A stretch of DNA of 30,620 nucleotides, from contig JAGMES010000044.1 in the NCBI GenBank assembly GCA_023128035.1, positions 1 to 30,620 on the forward strand, given 5' to 3'. The notes beneath the pieces are model-generated. The model ran no database searches and was not told the origin of the DNA. It worked only from the letters and a program-made list of their open reading frames with translations. Every line of letters begins with the position of its first letter. The stretch's first letter is position 1. This stretch comes from Halanaerobiales bacterium. GTDB lineage: Bacteria; Bacillota_F; Halanaerobiia; DY22613. Positions 7,066-15,297 of the stretch are shown here, one piece after another. The position numbers were made by a program, and so were the translations under genes.

Positions 7066-7281
7066 CTAGAACGATGTTAGTTCTACTTCTTTCATAACTA
7101 AATCTACTAGTTGATCAACGCTGCAATGGGCTATAAATGTAGGTGCTTCAATAATCTTTTTATTTAAAGAAGAATTTATAACTATTTCATGAGCTTTTGC
7201 AGGTCCAATGTTTTGTCTTTTAGCTATTTTTTCTTTTACAGTATTTAATATAAAGTTTTTTTGATGGGTTTTTAGTATCAT
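7066..7281 (-). CDS. DUF3791 domain protein, partner of DUF3990
   Basis: The 71-residue helical protein matches DUF3791-type sequences (KNFILNTVKEKIAKR, then HCSVDQLVDLVMKEVE). Its ATG directly abuts the stop of the DUF3990 gene, with GAGGAGGTG inside the 3' end of that gene, so translation is coupled. DUF3791 proteins are normally encoded beside DUF3990 ART-like proteins, so it is a candidate antitoxin. In the arrangement I know best the DUF3791 gene is upstream of DUF3990; here it is downstream. Confidence 0.7.
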   Translation of the reverse strand: MILKTHQKNFILNTVKEKIAKRQNIGPAKAHEIVINSSLNKKIIEAPTFIAHCSVDQLVDLVMKEVELTSF

Positions 7282-7824
7282 TTATAGCACCTCCTCTTTA
7301 ATTAAAGTAAGCATTTCAATTGATCGTTTTGTTTTTAGTACAAGTTGATCATAATAAAAAAAGTTACAATTTTCTGGGATGATTTCTCTTTTGAAATCGT
7401 TAAAATTTTTCGAACCATTTTTAATTTCTTCAAGTAACTTAAACATAAAACCATCAGCTAAATGTCCGTAAATATAATCAAACTCTGCTAATTGGTCTGT
7501 GGTTTCAACTCTATTTTTGTATATTAATTTTGCCCATTCTTCATTAGGAAGGTCAAAGAAATTACCTTTTAGTTCTTTAATTATATCAAAATTAACCTTG
7601 TAAGTCAATAATAATGGTTTATGTCTAGAAGTAGATTTACCTTGAGCCCATTCAATTGCTTGATTTTTATTTGATGTTGTATAAAAACCTTGACCAAAAT
7701 CTAAATCTTTTCTACTAACGTTGATTCTAATAGTTTTCAAACTTTTTTGGAATTCTGTAGTTGAACCATGATAGATTATTTTAGGAAAATTAGTTAACTT
7801 CTTTATTTTTGGTTTGTCAATCAC
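7282..7824 (-). CDS. DUF3990 ADP-ribosyltransferase-like protein (putative toxin)
   Basis: The 180-residue protein has IIYHGS (16-21) and DFGQGFYTTSN..QAIEWA (42-60), the defining DUF3990 elements corresponding to the His and Tyr NAD-contact motifs of ART folds. The start is GTG at 7824 with GGGAGGA upstream, served by a promoter at 7862-7890. It is paired with a DUF3791 protein. It shares motif layout, though not close sequence, with the ART-like toxin at 2102-2680. The likely activity is ADP-ribosylation of an unknown target; the toxin role is inferred. Confidence 0.75.
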   Translation of the reverse strand: MIDKPKIKKLTNFPKIIYHGSTTEFQKSLKTIRINVSRKDLDFGQGFYTTSNKNQAIEWAQGKSTSRHKPLLLTYKVNFDIIKELKGNFFDLPNEEWAKLIYKNRVETTDQLAEFDYIYGHLADGFMFKLLEEIKNGSKNFNDFKREIIPENCNFFYYDQLVLKTKRSIEMLTLIKEEVL

Positions 7825-7861
7825 TTTTGATTCCTCCCACAGACTAACGTATGCTTGTCAC

Positions 7862-7890
7862 ATTATATCATAATTTAAAACATTGTGGAA
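7862..7890 (-). promoter_or_regulatory. Promoter of the DUF3990/DUF3791 pair
   Basis: On the minus strand TTCCAC (7890-7885), a 17-base spacer and a consensus TATAAT (7867-7862) lie about 40 bases before the GTG start. Confidence 0.6.
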
Positions 7891-7997
7891 GGGTTTTCTT
7901 ATTTATATTATATGTTACTAACTTAAAAATGTTGACTAGATAAACTATAAAGCATCGTTAGGGACAATTATTTAAAACTATTTGAGAAAAAGTTAAC

Positions 7998-8042
7998 AAA
8001 CCTAGAAATCGAATAGGCTGTTATGTATGGTTTGTGGGTTTA
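7998..8042 (+). pseudogene. tRNA-Ser-type 3'-half fragment, copy f
   Basis: ACCTAGAAATCGAATAGGC, TGTTATGTATGG, TTTGTGGGTTTAG: anticodon arm remnant (CGA changed to TAG-like), variable arm and T-arm start, matching copy a. A tRNA-linked terminator follows at 8059. Confidence 0.5.
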
Positions 8043-8058
8043 GTGTATGAGTACCAAG

Positions 8059-8088
8059 GATTTCTGGAATTTGACCAGAAGTCTTTTT
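8059..8088 (+). terminator. Intrinsic terminator, third copy of the tRNA-linked hairpin
   Basis: GATTTCTGG (8059-8067) pairs with CCAGAAGTC (8075-8083, one G-U), then TTTTT. It is the same loop and stem as 6791-6820 and lies directly downstream of tRNA fragment f. Confidence 0.85.
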
Positions 8089-8138
8089 GCTTGTTTATTT
8101 TATTCGTTAAAAATTTAACGATAAACATTAAAAAACTA

Positions 8139-8167
8139 TTGACAAACATAAATTATAGAGTTATAAT
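8139..8167 (+). promoter_or_regulatory. Consensus promoter of the DUF2975/HTH operon
   Basis: TTGACA (8139-8144), 17-base spacer, TATAAT (8162-8167): a perfect sigma-A promoter about 30 bases before the first start codon. Confidence 0.9.
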
Positions 8168-8198
8168 GTAATTGAGATAACGGAAGGGAGTGACCGTA

Positions 8199-8786
8199 AT
8201 GAAAAAATTAAATCAGGTGAAATTAAAACGAATGGCTCATGTTTTACAATTTGTGATGCAAGTTAGTTTTTGGGTGTGTATAGTAGGGACAGTGGTCAGT
8301 GTCATTACAGCATTGATTATCTCTTTTATCCCTCAACAGAAGTTTATTGGGTGGGGTCAATTCAATTTAACAATTGATAATTTTATAACCTACGAAGTAA
8401 ATACTCAAACTCTATCAAATGTATCTGCAAAGCCAATTTTGTTGACTATTCTACTGATGACGACAATTTTATTTTTTGGAATTGCTATTCTGCTTCGCCA
8501 ACTTCGAGATTTATTAAAAACAGTGGCCCAAGATAATCCGTTTGCCGAAGAAAATGCGAAGAGGATAACTGTGATAGGAGTTATTTTTTTGGTTGGTTCA
8601 GTAGTTTATAAAGCTACTGCAGTCATAGTGGCTATGACAATTATCAATACATATAATCTATATAATGTTAATGTTAATTTTAAGCCAGATGGTTTTATGT
8701 TATTTACGGGTTTTATAGTGTTGATTCTCGCAGGAATATTTCAATATGGTAGTTTCCTTCAACAAGAGTATGATTCAACTATATAA
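8199..8786 (+). CDS. DUF2975 integral membrane protein
   Basis: The ATG at 8199 with AAGGGAG upstream is preferred to GTG 8190. The 195-residue protein has four predicted membrane helices (about 17-45, 85-105, 125-150, 165-185) and the conserved cytosolic loop LRDLLKTVAQDNPFAEENAKRI typical of DUF2975. The gene is followed 17 bases on by a small YozG-type HTH protein, the standard partner. Such pairs resemble membrane-protein-plus-repressor regulatory or stress modules; the function is not established. Confidence 0.85.
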   Translation: MKKLNQVKLKRMAHVLQFVMQVSFWVCIVGTVVSVITALIISFIPQQKFIGWGQFNLTIDNFITYEVNTQTLSNVSAKPILLTILLMTTILFFGIAILLRQLRDLLKTVAQDNPFAEENAKRITVIGVIFLVGSVVYKATAVIVAMTIINTYNLYNVNVNFKPDGFMLFTGFIVLILAGIFQYGSFLQQEYDSTI

Positions 8787-8803
8787 GAGGGAGTGCATTT
8801 GAA

Positions 8804-9016
8804 ATGGCTATTGTTATAAGATTGGATAGGGTATTGGTTGAGAAGAAGATGCAACTTAATGAACTTGCAGATCGTGTAGGAATATCGAATGTGAATTTAT
8901 CGAACCTTAAAACTGGTAAAGTGAAAGCAATTCGTTTTTCCACGTTAAACGCTATATGTAGAGTGTTAGATTGTCAACCTGGTGAGATTTTGGAGTATGC
9001 GCCAGAAGAGGATTGA
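8804..9016 (+). CDS. YozG-type XRE family HTH regulator
   Basis: The 70-residue single-domain Cro/C1-type HTH protein has the signature LDRVLVEKKMQLNELADRVGISNVNLSNLKTGK followed by IRFSTLNAICRVLDCQPGEILEY, the canonical short YozG/YgzD form. It is co-transcribed with the DUF2975 membrane protein from the promoter at 8139 and probably autoregulates the operon. A terminator follows. Confidence 0.9.
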   Translation: MAIVIRLDRVLVEKKMQLNELADRVGISNVNLSNLKTGKVKAIRFSTLNAICRVLDCQPGEILEYAPEED

Positions 9017-9042
9017 TAAAATAAATTAAATTAATTGAATCG

Positions 9043-9102
9043 AGTGGTGTTTGTTAAAATATAACCAAAGAAGTGGTTTGTTTTTATCAGACACCATTTT
9101 TG
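9043..9102 (+). terminator. Terminator of the DUF2975/HTH operon
   Basis: Outer arms GTGGTGTTTG/CAGACACCA with TTAAAA/TTTTA, and an inner stem AACCA/TGGTT, followed by a T-run before 9102. Confidence 0.7.
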
Positions 9103-9127
9103 CGTTTAGCAAATGGGGGTGAAATAA

Positions 9128-9614
9128 GTGGAAAATTTCAATTATGATCTAATTGTGATTGGGGCTGGTGGTGCAGGAATAACAGCATCATTAACTTCTA
9201 TAGGGATGGGAAAAAAGGTAGCTTTGATCGAAAGAAATAAAATTGGTGGAGAATGCACATGGTCTGGATGTGTTTCAAGCAAAGCACTAATTAAAGCAGC
9301 ACATGTTGTGAATGAAGTAAGGAATATAAGTAAATATGGCTTAGAAATTATGGGTGAATATAAGGTTGATACTGGCCCCTATAGATTTAGTCATATAGCT
9401 GAATATCAAGGTGTTAGGGGAGAGAGCAGGAGAGTTAATTCATGAATTGCAAGTTATGAAAACATTAAAAATACCACTTCGAAAAGCAGTGCAGATCATT
9501 CATGCTTACCCAATCTATTCAGATATTATCAGACAAACCGGGAAAAGAGCTTATATAGATAATATAGAGAAGAACAAGATGATAAAACTGATGCGGAGAG
9601 TTATATTAAAATGA
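9128..9614 (+). pseudogene. Flavin disulfide oxidoreductase (MerA/Lpd-like), doubly deleted
   Basis: The N-terminus is intact: FAD-binding DLIVIGAGGAGITAS (8-22), then the redox-active disulfide GGECTWSGCVSSKAL (C-x4-C). At about residue 83-90 the sequence jumps to GPYRFSHIAEYQ, which in this family is the C-terminal FAD-contact region (normally after G-D-V/T near residue 310). A second gap plus frameshift then leads to GERAGELIHELQVMKTLKIPL...YPIYSDIIRQ in the frame of 9411-9614, the dimerisation-domain end. Most of the FAD and NAD domains (over 250 codons) are missing, so it cannot work as an enzyme. A ribosome binding site (GGGGGTG) is still present. Confidence 0.85.
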
Positions 9615-9912
9615 TGTCGTCTGGGAGTGTTGCTCTGGTGATGCAGAAGACAAGACTTTGTTTAAATCGTTAAGGCAGGTCTTAACAAGTCATAAGGAAC
9701 GGGTTGAGAATTTTGATCGTCAAGTTCAAATTCTATCTGAGCTTTACGTAAAGATGTTTTTTCCAGGGCAATATCCTAGGAAACCCAATAGTATTTACGG
9801 AGGGCAACCACTTGCTATATCTATAGAACCTACCATAACATTGAATGTGTATCCAGATCATCCACATTTAAATAGCCACGGTGAACCTATAATGTGTATT
9901 TTTACTATTTAA
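9613..9912 (+). pseudogene. 5'-truncated gene fragment, possibly E2-like fold
   Basis: A frame open from 9610 with coding character (DVVWECCSGDAEDKTLFKSL) has no credible start codon or ribosome binding site, so the 5' end is lost. The C-terminal part (FPGQYPRKPNSIY, then LNVYPDHPHLNSHGEPIMCIF) weakly resembles prokaryotic ubiquitin-conjugating E2-like proteins, in which YP..P, a His and a late Cys are conserved. That resemblance is from memory and unverified. Any original partner, such as an E1-like protein, is not in the window. Confidence 0.4.
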
Positions 9913-9939
9913 ACCACATTAATTTTCCTTAAGACAATA

Positions 9940-9968
9940 TTGCAAACAATTAAATTGGCTGATATAAT
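9940..9968 (+). promoter_or_regulatory. Promoter upstream of the DinD-like chimera
   Basis: TTGCAA (9940-9945), 17-base spacer, consensus TATAAT (9963-9968). Confidence 0.65.
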
Positions 9969-10092
9969 TAGTCGTAATAAAAGGGTGTTGTTTCAATAAG
10001 TATTGAATTAACAAACTGATCTAAGAAGGTTTAGTATTAAGGGTAACGAGGTACGGTATAATTAAAATATTTAAGAAGACGGTTATTAATTT

Positions 10093-10551
10093 GTGTATGC
10101 TAGAGACTTAGCGGAAGTTCTTGATTATTCGAAATGGGCAAATTTAATTGAAGTAATAAGCAAAGCTAAGGATGTGAAGAAAAAAATGAAAGCTACTCTG
10201 AAAGATGATATCTTTAAAGCAGTAGAAAAACAAATAAACGAATGTTGTAAGTTGTTAGATAAATATAAAAATGATACCGGATTAGAGAGCTTTGAGGAAA
10301 TTAATTATAAATTGAAATTTATAATTTCTCCAAGGATTAATGATTTAAGTCTTGCAGAAATTAATGCAGTTGAAAGGTGTTTAATTGAAATCAAAAATGG
10401 ATTAACTAGACAGAAATATGCTGATTTCGTTCGGTGCGCCACTTGGTTAATTTCTAAACTTGATTTTCAAATAAAGGCTAAGGTGCAAGATGGTGAAAGA
10501 AGAGTTAACAAGAAAAAGTATTTAGTTCAACAGAAGGTTGGGCACAGATAA
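10093..10551 (+). CDS. DinD/BRO-N-like N-terminus fused to unrecognised helical segment
   Basis: The frame starts with GTG at 10093 and a weak AAGAAG site. Residues 3-28 (ARDLAEVLDYSKWANLIEVISKAKD) match the start of DinD/BRO-N proteins, in which ARDL..LGY..W.NF..VI.KA is conserved. The rest of that domain is absent; from KKKMKATLKDD the protein becomes a charged helical segment of about 115 residues that I do not recognise. DinD is a DNA-damage-inducible protein, and BRO-N domains are common in phages. The gene is most likely a deletion-fusion remnant of an accessory gene, although its frame is intact and has a promoter and terminator. Confidence 0.5.
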   Translation: MYARDLAEVLDYSKWANLIEVISKAKDVKKKMKATLKDDIFKAVEKQINECCKLLDKYKNDTGLESFEEINYKLKFIISPRINDLSLAEINAVERCLIEIKNGLTRQKYADFVRCATWLISKLDFQIKAKVQDGERRVNKKKYLVQQKVGHR

Positions 10552-10558
10552 TTTGTTA

Positions 10559-10589
10559 GTAAAAGAGCAACTTTATGTTGTTCTTTTAC
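10559..10589 (+). terminator. Hairpin after the DinD-like gene
   Basis: GTAAAAGAGCAAC (10559-10571) pairs with GTTGTTCTTTTAC (10577-10589) across a TTTAT loop; the U-tract is internal to the stem only. Confidence 0.65.
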
Positions 10590-10696
10590 ACGTTTATACA
10601 TAAAAAGTAAACTTGTAATAACATCGGGCGGTGGATATATAAAAAATGCTTGATTAAAAAGTTATGGGAAAAAGAATTGCTCATAGAAGAGATAGG

Positions 10697-10722
10697 AAAA
10701 CCTCAGATATTACTCTGAGGTT
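10697..10722 (-). terminator. Terminator of the Bce-type ABC operon
   Basis: AACCTCAGA (10699-10707) pairs with TCTGAGGTT (10714-10722). Read on the minus strand it is followed by a U-tract (AAAA at 10697-10700 on plus). Confidence 0.8.
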
Positions 10723-10744
10723 TCTAGCTTTGAGGGTTCTTCTT

Positions 10745-12610
10745 CTATTCATTTGAATTCACAATTTTACTATATGAATTAACAGTGAGTACATAATACA
10801 CCAGATAAATCAATGTATAAGATCCAATTGTACTAGCAACAGGAATAATTAGATTTGAATTCATTATTTTCGATAAAGCAGTTAAAGCTACTGAACTGTG
10901 TAAAATGCCAAGGAGTAATGGCAGAGCAAAAACAAATAGAATTTGTCTGGCGATAGAAGTTCTTATTTCTTTATTATTAACACCTATATTTTTTAAAATT
11001 TTATACCTTTCTTTTTCAGTGTTTGCTTCTGTTAACTGTTTGAAGTATATGATACTACCTGTAGCAACCAAAAATACAAGACCGAGGAAGGATCCAATAA
11101 ATATAAATAATCCTCTCATATCATAAGCATTTCTATAGTTAGTGTAATACGGTATTAGTTCAGCATCTTCTGGTACAACTTTTTCTAACTCTTCTGTCGA
11201 AGATTCACTATTCTTTTGATTCGCTATACTGTATCCTTTAACACTTCGAATGGTACCGTATTGGTATAAGCGTTTAAATACATCATCCTGAACGACTAGT
11301 ATATAGTCAGGGAGAAAACTATTGGTAAATCTAAATACTTTATGATCTACAACTTGAAAAGATTCTTGTCCATTATTATAAATGACCTCTGCCGTCATCT
11401 TTGTATAGTCTTCATTTAATATAGAAGTAATAAGTTGATCGATTACGATTACTTCATTGGGATTATTCAGAACAATTTCTTCCTTGATTTTGAGCATATT
11501 GAGAATTTCATTTATCTTACTTTCCCCGATTATATAGTACCTATTTTTAGAATCAGAAGAAGGAGAATTAGGATTAACGAACTTTCCCTGAAACCTTAAT
11601 AAATCGTATTCTATTGAGTGTAATAATTTATTTTTTGGATATTTTGCAATTATCTCTTTTACTTTTTTATCTATATTTTTTGTTAAATCATATGATAAAC
11701 TGTAAGTTGTTCCGATTGCAGTTAAGGTAGTTGCACTCAAAATTGCAATTAAAGCTAGGGTTCTAGCATGACCTTTGATCCGATATAATAGCTGAGATGT
11801 TCCAATCATGTTAATTCCTTTATAATATCTCTTCTTATTTTTCTTGGCTAATTTTATAATAAATATGGTTGAAGCATGAAAGAAACCAAAAGATCCAATA
11901 ATAGATAGGAGTATAGTCGATAAAGTATATATAAGGATATCTATCTTAAACACAAGGGTTAAAGCAATATAATAAGCCAACCCAATGAGTAAAATAGAGA
12001 TGATCGCTATGCTTGCTGAAGTTTTTGGTTCTTTATCACTGACTTTTCCTGCTTTAAAGAGTTCTATTAGTTTAAATCGGTAAATTAGAGTGTATCCATG
12101 AATTGATGTGATTAAGAACAATATTGCAAATACAATAATGGTGTGAACAATCGCTTTAGGGATGATAACAAATTTGATATATACTGAATATCCCATAAGC
12201 TTAACCAGAATCATTATAAATAATTTTGAAAGAATGCTTCCTGCTAATACTCCTGCTGCAAGAGCTAATATTCCCATGATTATATTTTCATAAAATAATA
12301 ATCTTCCAATCTGTTGTTTTTTAATTCCAAACATTGAATAGAGAGCAACTTCTTTTTTTCTCTTTCTGGTGAAGAAAGAATTCGAATACCATATAAATAT
12401 TGCAGAGAAAGTAGCAACAATTATAGAAGTCACTAAAAATATTGGCCCTATAAAAGAAGTAAACTTTGATAGGCTTAAAACCTGTTGATTATATTGTAGA
12501 GAAGTAAAAGTATAAAATATCATTATGCTAAATACCATAGACATAAAATAAATAAAGTAAGTGGAGAAGTTTCTTTTTATATTTTTAAACGCTATATTGA
12601 ATAATACCAT
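10745..12610 (-). CDS. Bce-type ABC transporter permease (FtsX family)
   Basis: The chosen start is at 12610 (MVLFNIAFKNIKRN), because GGAGGTG lies directly upstream; the longer frame to 12652 starts in the previous gene's spacer. The 621 residues carry the BceB/VraG layout: TM1 (about 17-38), two more helices, SNSFFTRKRKKEVALYSMFGIKK, further helices, a large extracellular domain (about 330-515) and three C-terminal helices with QLTEANTEKERYKILKNIGVNNKEI. Such permeases work with a BceA ATPase in resistance to, or sensing of, antimicrobial peptides and cell-wall antibiotics, usually with a BceRS two-component system, which is not seen here. It is the intact paralogue of the broken gene upstream. 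Confidence 0.85.
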   Translation of the reverse strand: MVLFNIAFKNIKRNFSTYFIYFMSMVFSIMIFYTFTSLQYNQQVLSLSKFTSFIGPIFLVTSIIVATFSAIFIWYSNSFFTRKRKKEVALYSMFGIKKQQIGRLLFYENIIMGILALAAGVLAGSILSKLFIMILVKLMGYSVYIKFVIIPKAIVHTIIVFAILFLITSIHGYTLIYRFKLIELFKAGKVSDKEPKTSASIAIISILLIGLAYYIALTLVFKIDILIYTLSTILLSIIGSFGFFHASTIFIIKLAKKNKKRYYKGINMIGTSQLLYRIKGHARTLALIAILSATTLTAIGTTYSLSYDLTKNIDKKVKEIIAKYPKNKLLHSIEYDLLRFQGKFVNPNSPSSDSKNRYYIIGESKINEILNMLKIKEEIVLNNPNEVIVIDQLITSILNEDYTKMTAEVIYNNGQESFQVVDHKVFRFTNSFLPDYILVVQDDVFKRLYQYGTIRSVKGYSIANQKNSESSTEELEKVVPEDAELIPYYTNYRNAYDMRGLFIFIGSFLGLVFLVATGSIIYFKQLTEANTEKERYKILKNIGVNNKEIRTSIARQILFVFALPLLLGILHSSVALTALSKIMNSNLIIPVASTIGSYTLIYLVYYVLTVNSYSKIVNSNE

Positions 12611-12673
12611 TGTTTCACCTCCGAAAATTGGACGAATTAAAAACTGTATCATTGAGAACCATATATTGTGGTT

Positions 12674-14502
12674 CTATTCATTTGAATTCACAATTTTACT
12701 ATATGAACTTACTGTTAGTACATAGTATATCAGATAAATTAAAGTGTAGGCTCCAATCGTGTAAGTAACAGGTACAATCAGGTTTGCATTTATCATCTTT
12801 GATAAAGCGATTAATCCTACTATGCTATGTATAATCCCTAGTATCAGTGGCAAAGCAAAAACAAAGAGGATTTGTCTAGCGATAGAACTTCCTATTTCTT
12901 TTTTGCTGACACCGATATTTGTTAGGATTTTATATCTTGCTTTTTCAGCATTTGCTTCAGTTAATTGTTTAAAGTAGATGATACTACCTGTAGCAACCAA
13001 GAAAACTAAACCAAGAAAAGAGCCAATAAATAAGCTAATCCCTTTTGATTCGAAAGTTGTTCGATAAGAAGTATAGTACGACTTTAAATCAGCATCTTTT
13101 GGCACAATTTGTTCTATTTCTTTGGTTAACTGTTCACTTTTCTTTTTGTTTGAAATCTCATATACATTAAATCTTCTCACTTCAGCATCTTTTAATAATC
13201 GTTTATATATATCATCATGAACTACCATTGTTAAACCAGGAAGGTAGTGGTTCAAAAAATTGTATTTTTTGAGGTCAGTAACTTTAAAAAATTCTTTTTT
13301 GTTATTGTAATTTATTTTAGCAGTCATACCTACATAACTTTTTTCAAACCTTTCTCTAAAATATTGATTGAATATGACTACTTCGTTCGAATGGTTAATT
13401 TTAATTAAATTTTCAATTCCCAAATGGTTAAGTACTTCGTTTATTTTATTTTGAGATATTAAATAAAATCGGTTTCCCGGAACATAGGGGGCTGTTTCAG
13501 TATCGATTAATGCTCCTTGAAAGTGTAAAAGATCAATTTCTACTGATTTTATAATCTCATGAGTAGGATATTTTTTTATTACGTTTTCTACTTTTTGATT
13601 TAGACTTTTGTCAGAGCTGATATATTCATAGGAGTAAAGATGTTGATTATCGACATTTTTAGCCAAATCATATGCTAAACTAAAAGTTACTCCCATTGCA
13701 GTTAATGTTGTTGCACTTAATATAGAAATCAACGCTAGAGTTCTGGCATGCCCTTTTATTCTATATAAAAGTTGAGAGGTACCAATCATGTTGACACCTT
13801 TGTAGTATCTTTTTTTATTTTTTTTAGCTAATTTTATTAAAAATAATGTTGAGGCACTAAAGAATCCAAAGGAGCCGATAATAACCAGAGAAACAGTAGA
13901 TAAAGCATAGAGTATAAAGTTTGGAATAAACTTAAAATTTAATGCGATATAATAAGCAGTTCCAATGAGAATAATGGAGCCTATGGCTATAATAATGGAA
14001 GTCTTAGGTTCTTTATCGCCAGCCTTTTCTGCTTTAAAGAGTTCTATTGGCTTAAAGCGGTAAATTAGAGTAAATCCATGGATGGATGTGAGTAGGAATA
14101 ATACTGCAAAGATAATGACTGTATTCAAAATCGCTTCTGGAATAATAAAATATTGGACATAGGTTGTATAATCCATAAGTCTAAATAAGATCATTACAAA
14201 TAGTTTTGACAGCAAACTTCCAGCTAATATCCCTGTAGTGAGGGCCAGTATTCCCATGAGAATATTCTCATAAAATAGCATTCTTCCAATTTGTCTTCTT
14301 TTTATCCCAAACATAGAGTAAAGAGCAATTTCCTTTTTTCTCTTTCTAGTAAAGAAAGAATTTGAGTACCAGATAAATATTCCAGAGAATATCGCAATAA
14401 CAATAGATGAGCCAGCGAATATGCTACTCATTTTTGCAGAAGTTTTAGATATACCTAAAACTTGTTGATTATATTTTTAAAAGCAATACTAAATAAGGTC
14501 AT
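12674..14502 (-). pseudogene. Bce-type ABC permease, start region frameshifted by an 88-bp deletion
   Basis: The body (residues after NQQVL) is clearly homologous to the 10745-12610 permease throughout. The original start is the ATG at 14502, with GGGGGTG upstream and a 14-bp overlap with the ATPase gene, a typical bceAB junction. From that ATG the frame reads MTLFSIAFKNIINKF then TAG. Compared with the paralogue, the segment from KN to YNQQ, containing all of TM1, is missing; the short repeat AATATA occurs at both ends and the loss of 88 bp shifts the frame. The downstream ATG at 14431 has no ribosome binding site. The protein is probably not made, or is made without its first helix. Confidence 0.8.
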
Positions 14503-15253
14503 TGTTATCACCCCCAAGAGTTGCTAACACATCCATGATTTTTTGGAAGAATTCTTTGCGTGATCCTCCTTTAACAAGCTCAGTGAATAAATCTCCATCT
14601 TTTATAAATAATATTCGTTTACAATAACTTGCTGCGAAAGCGTCGTGAGTTACCATCATGATAGTCGCATTATGATTTTCATTTAAATCACATAAACAAT
14701 GTAAAAGTTCTCTTGAAGATTTTGAATCTAAATTACCGGTAGGCTCATCAGCTAACACTAAGTTAGGTTTGTTGATGACAGCTCTTGCTGCAGCTGCTCT
14801 CTGTTTTTGACCACCTGAAATTTTATAAGGGTACTTATCCAAAATTTCAGTTATTCCTAGAGTGTTAGCAATTTCAGCTGCTCTTTTTTCAATCTCTTTA
14901 TGATTGACCTTTGAGAGGGCTAATGGAAGTATGATATTTTCTTTTATCGTCAAAGTATCAAGAAGATTATAATCTTGAAATATAAATCCTAGTTTATTTC
15001 TTCTAAAAGTAGATAGTTTATGTTCCTTCATTTTGGCTATATCGTCTCCATCTACAGTGATAGTTCCAGTTGTAGGTTTGTCGATGGTTGATATAATATT
15101 TAAAAGAGTAGTCTTTCCAGCCCCTGAAGGACCCATTATCCCAATAAATTCTCCTTCTTTGATTTCCATATTAATATCGTGAAGGGCAGTAAAAGTATTT
15201 CCTTTTGATCCATATATTTTCTTTACATTTTTAGCGACTAAAACATTTTTCAT
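14489..15253 (-). CDS. Bce-type ABC transporter ATP-binding protein
   Basis: The 254-residue ATPase has Walker A GPSGAGKTTL (40-49), Q-loop FIFQDYNLL, signature SGGQKQRAAAARA, Walker B LVLADEPTGNLDS and switch MVTHD. The BceA/LolD-type subfamily is indicated by LYALHD-like spacing and by the FtsX-type permease genes downstream. It is first in a minus-strand operon; the 3' end overlaps the original permease start. Upstream, an IS200/IS605 end-like sequence separates it from any promoter or two-component partner. With one permease broken, it presumably works with the intact one. Confidence 0.92.
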   Translation of the reverse strand: MKNVLVAKNVKKIYGSKGNTFTALHDINMEIKEGEFIGIMGPSGAGKTTLLNIISTIDKPTTGTITVDGDDIAKMKEHKLSTFRRNKLGFIFQDYNLLDTLTIKENIILPLALSKVNHKEIEKRAAEIANTLGITEILDKYPYKISGGQKQRAAAARAVINKPNLVLADEPTGNLDSKSSRELLHCLCDLNENHNATIMMVTHDAFAASYCKRILFIKDGDLFTELVKGGSRKEFFQKIMDVLATLGGDNNDLI

Positions 15254-15297
15254 TGAAGATTCCTCCCTGTGATTTTAAGTTTTATCTTTTGAGTTAA

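Noticed and set aside
1137..8042. Intact tRNA-Ser gene
   Set aside because: None of the six segments has the 5' acceptor strand and D-arm needed for a complete cloverleaf.
10905..11126. 73-codon plus-strand frame inside the Bce permease
   Set aside because: Antisense to strongly conserved permease sequence, with no ribosome binding site.
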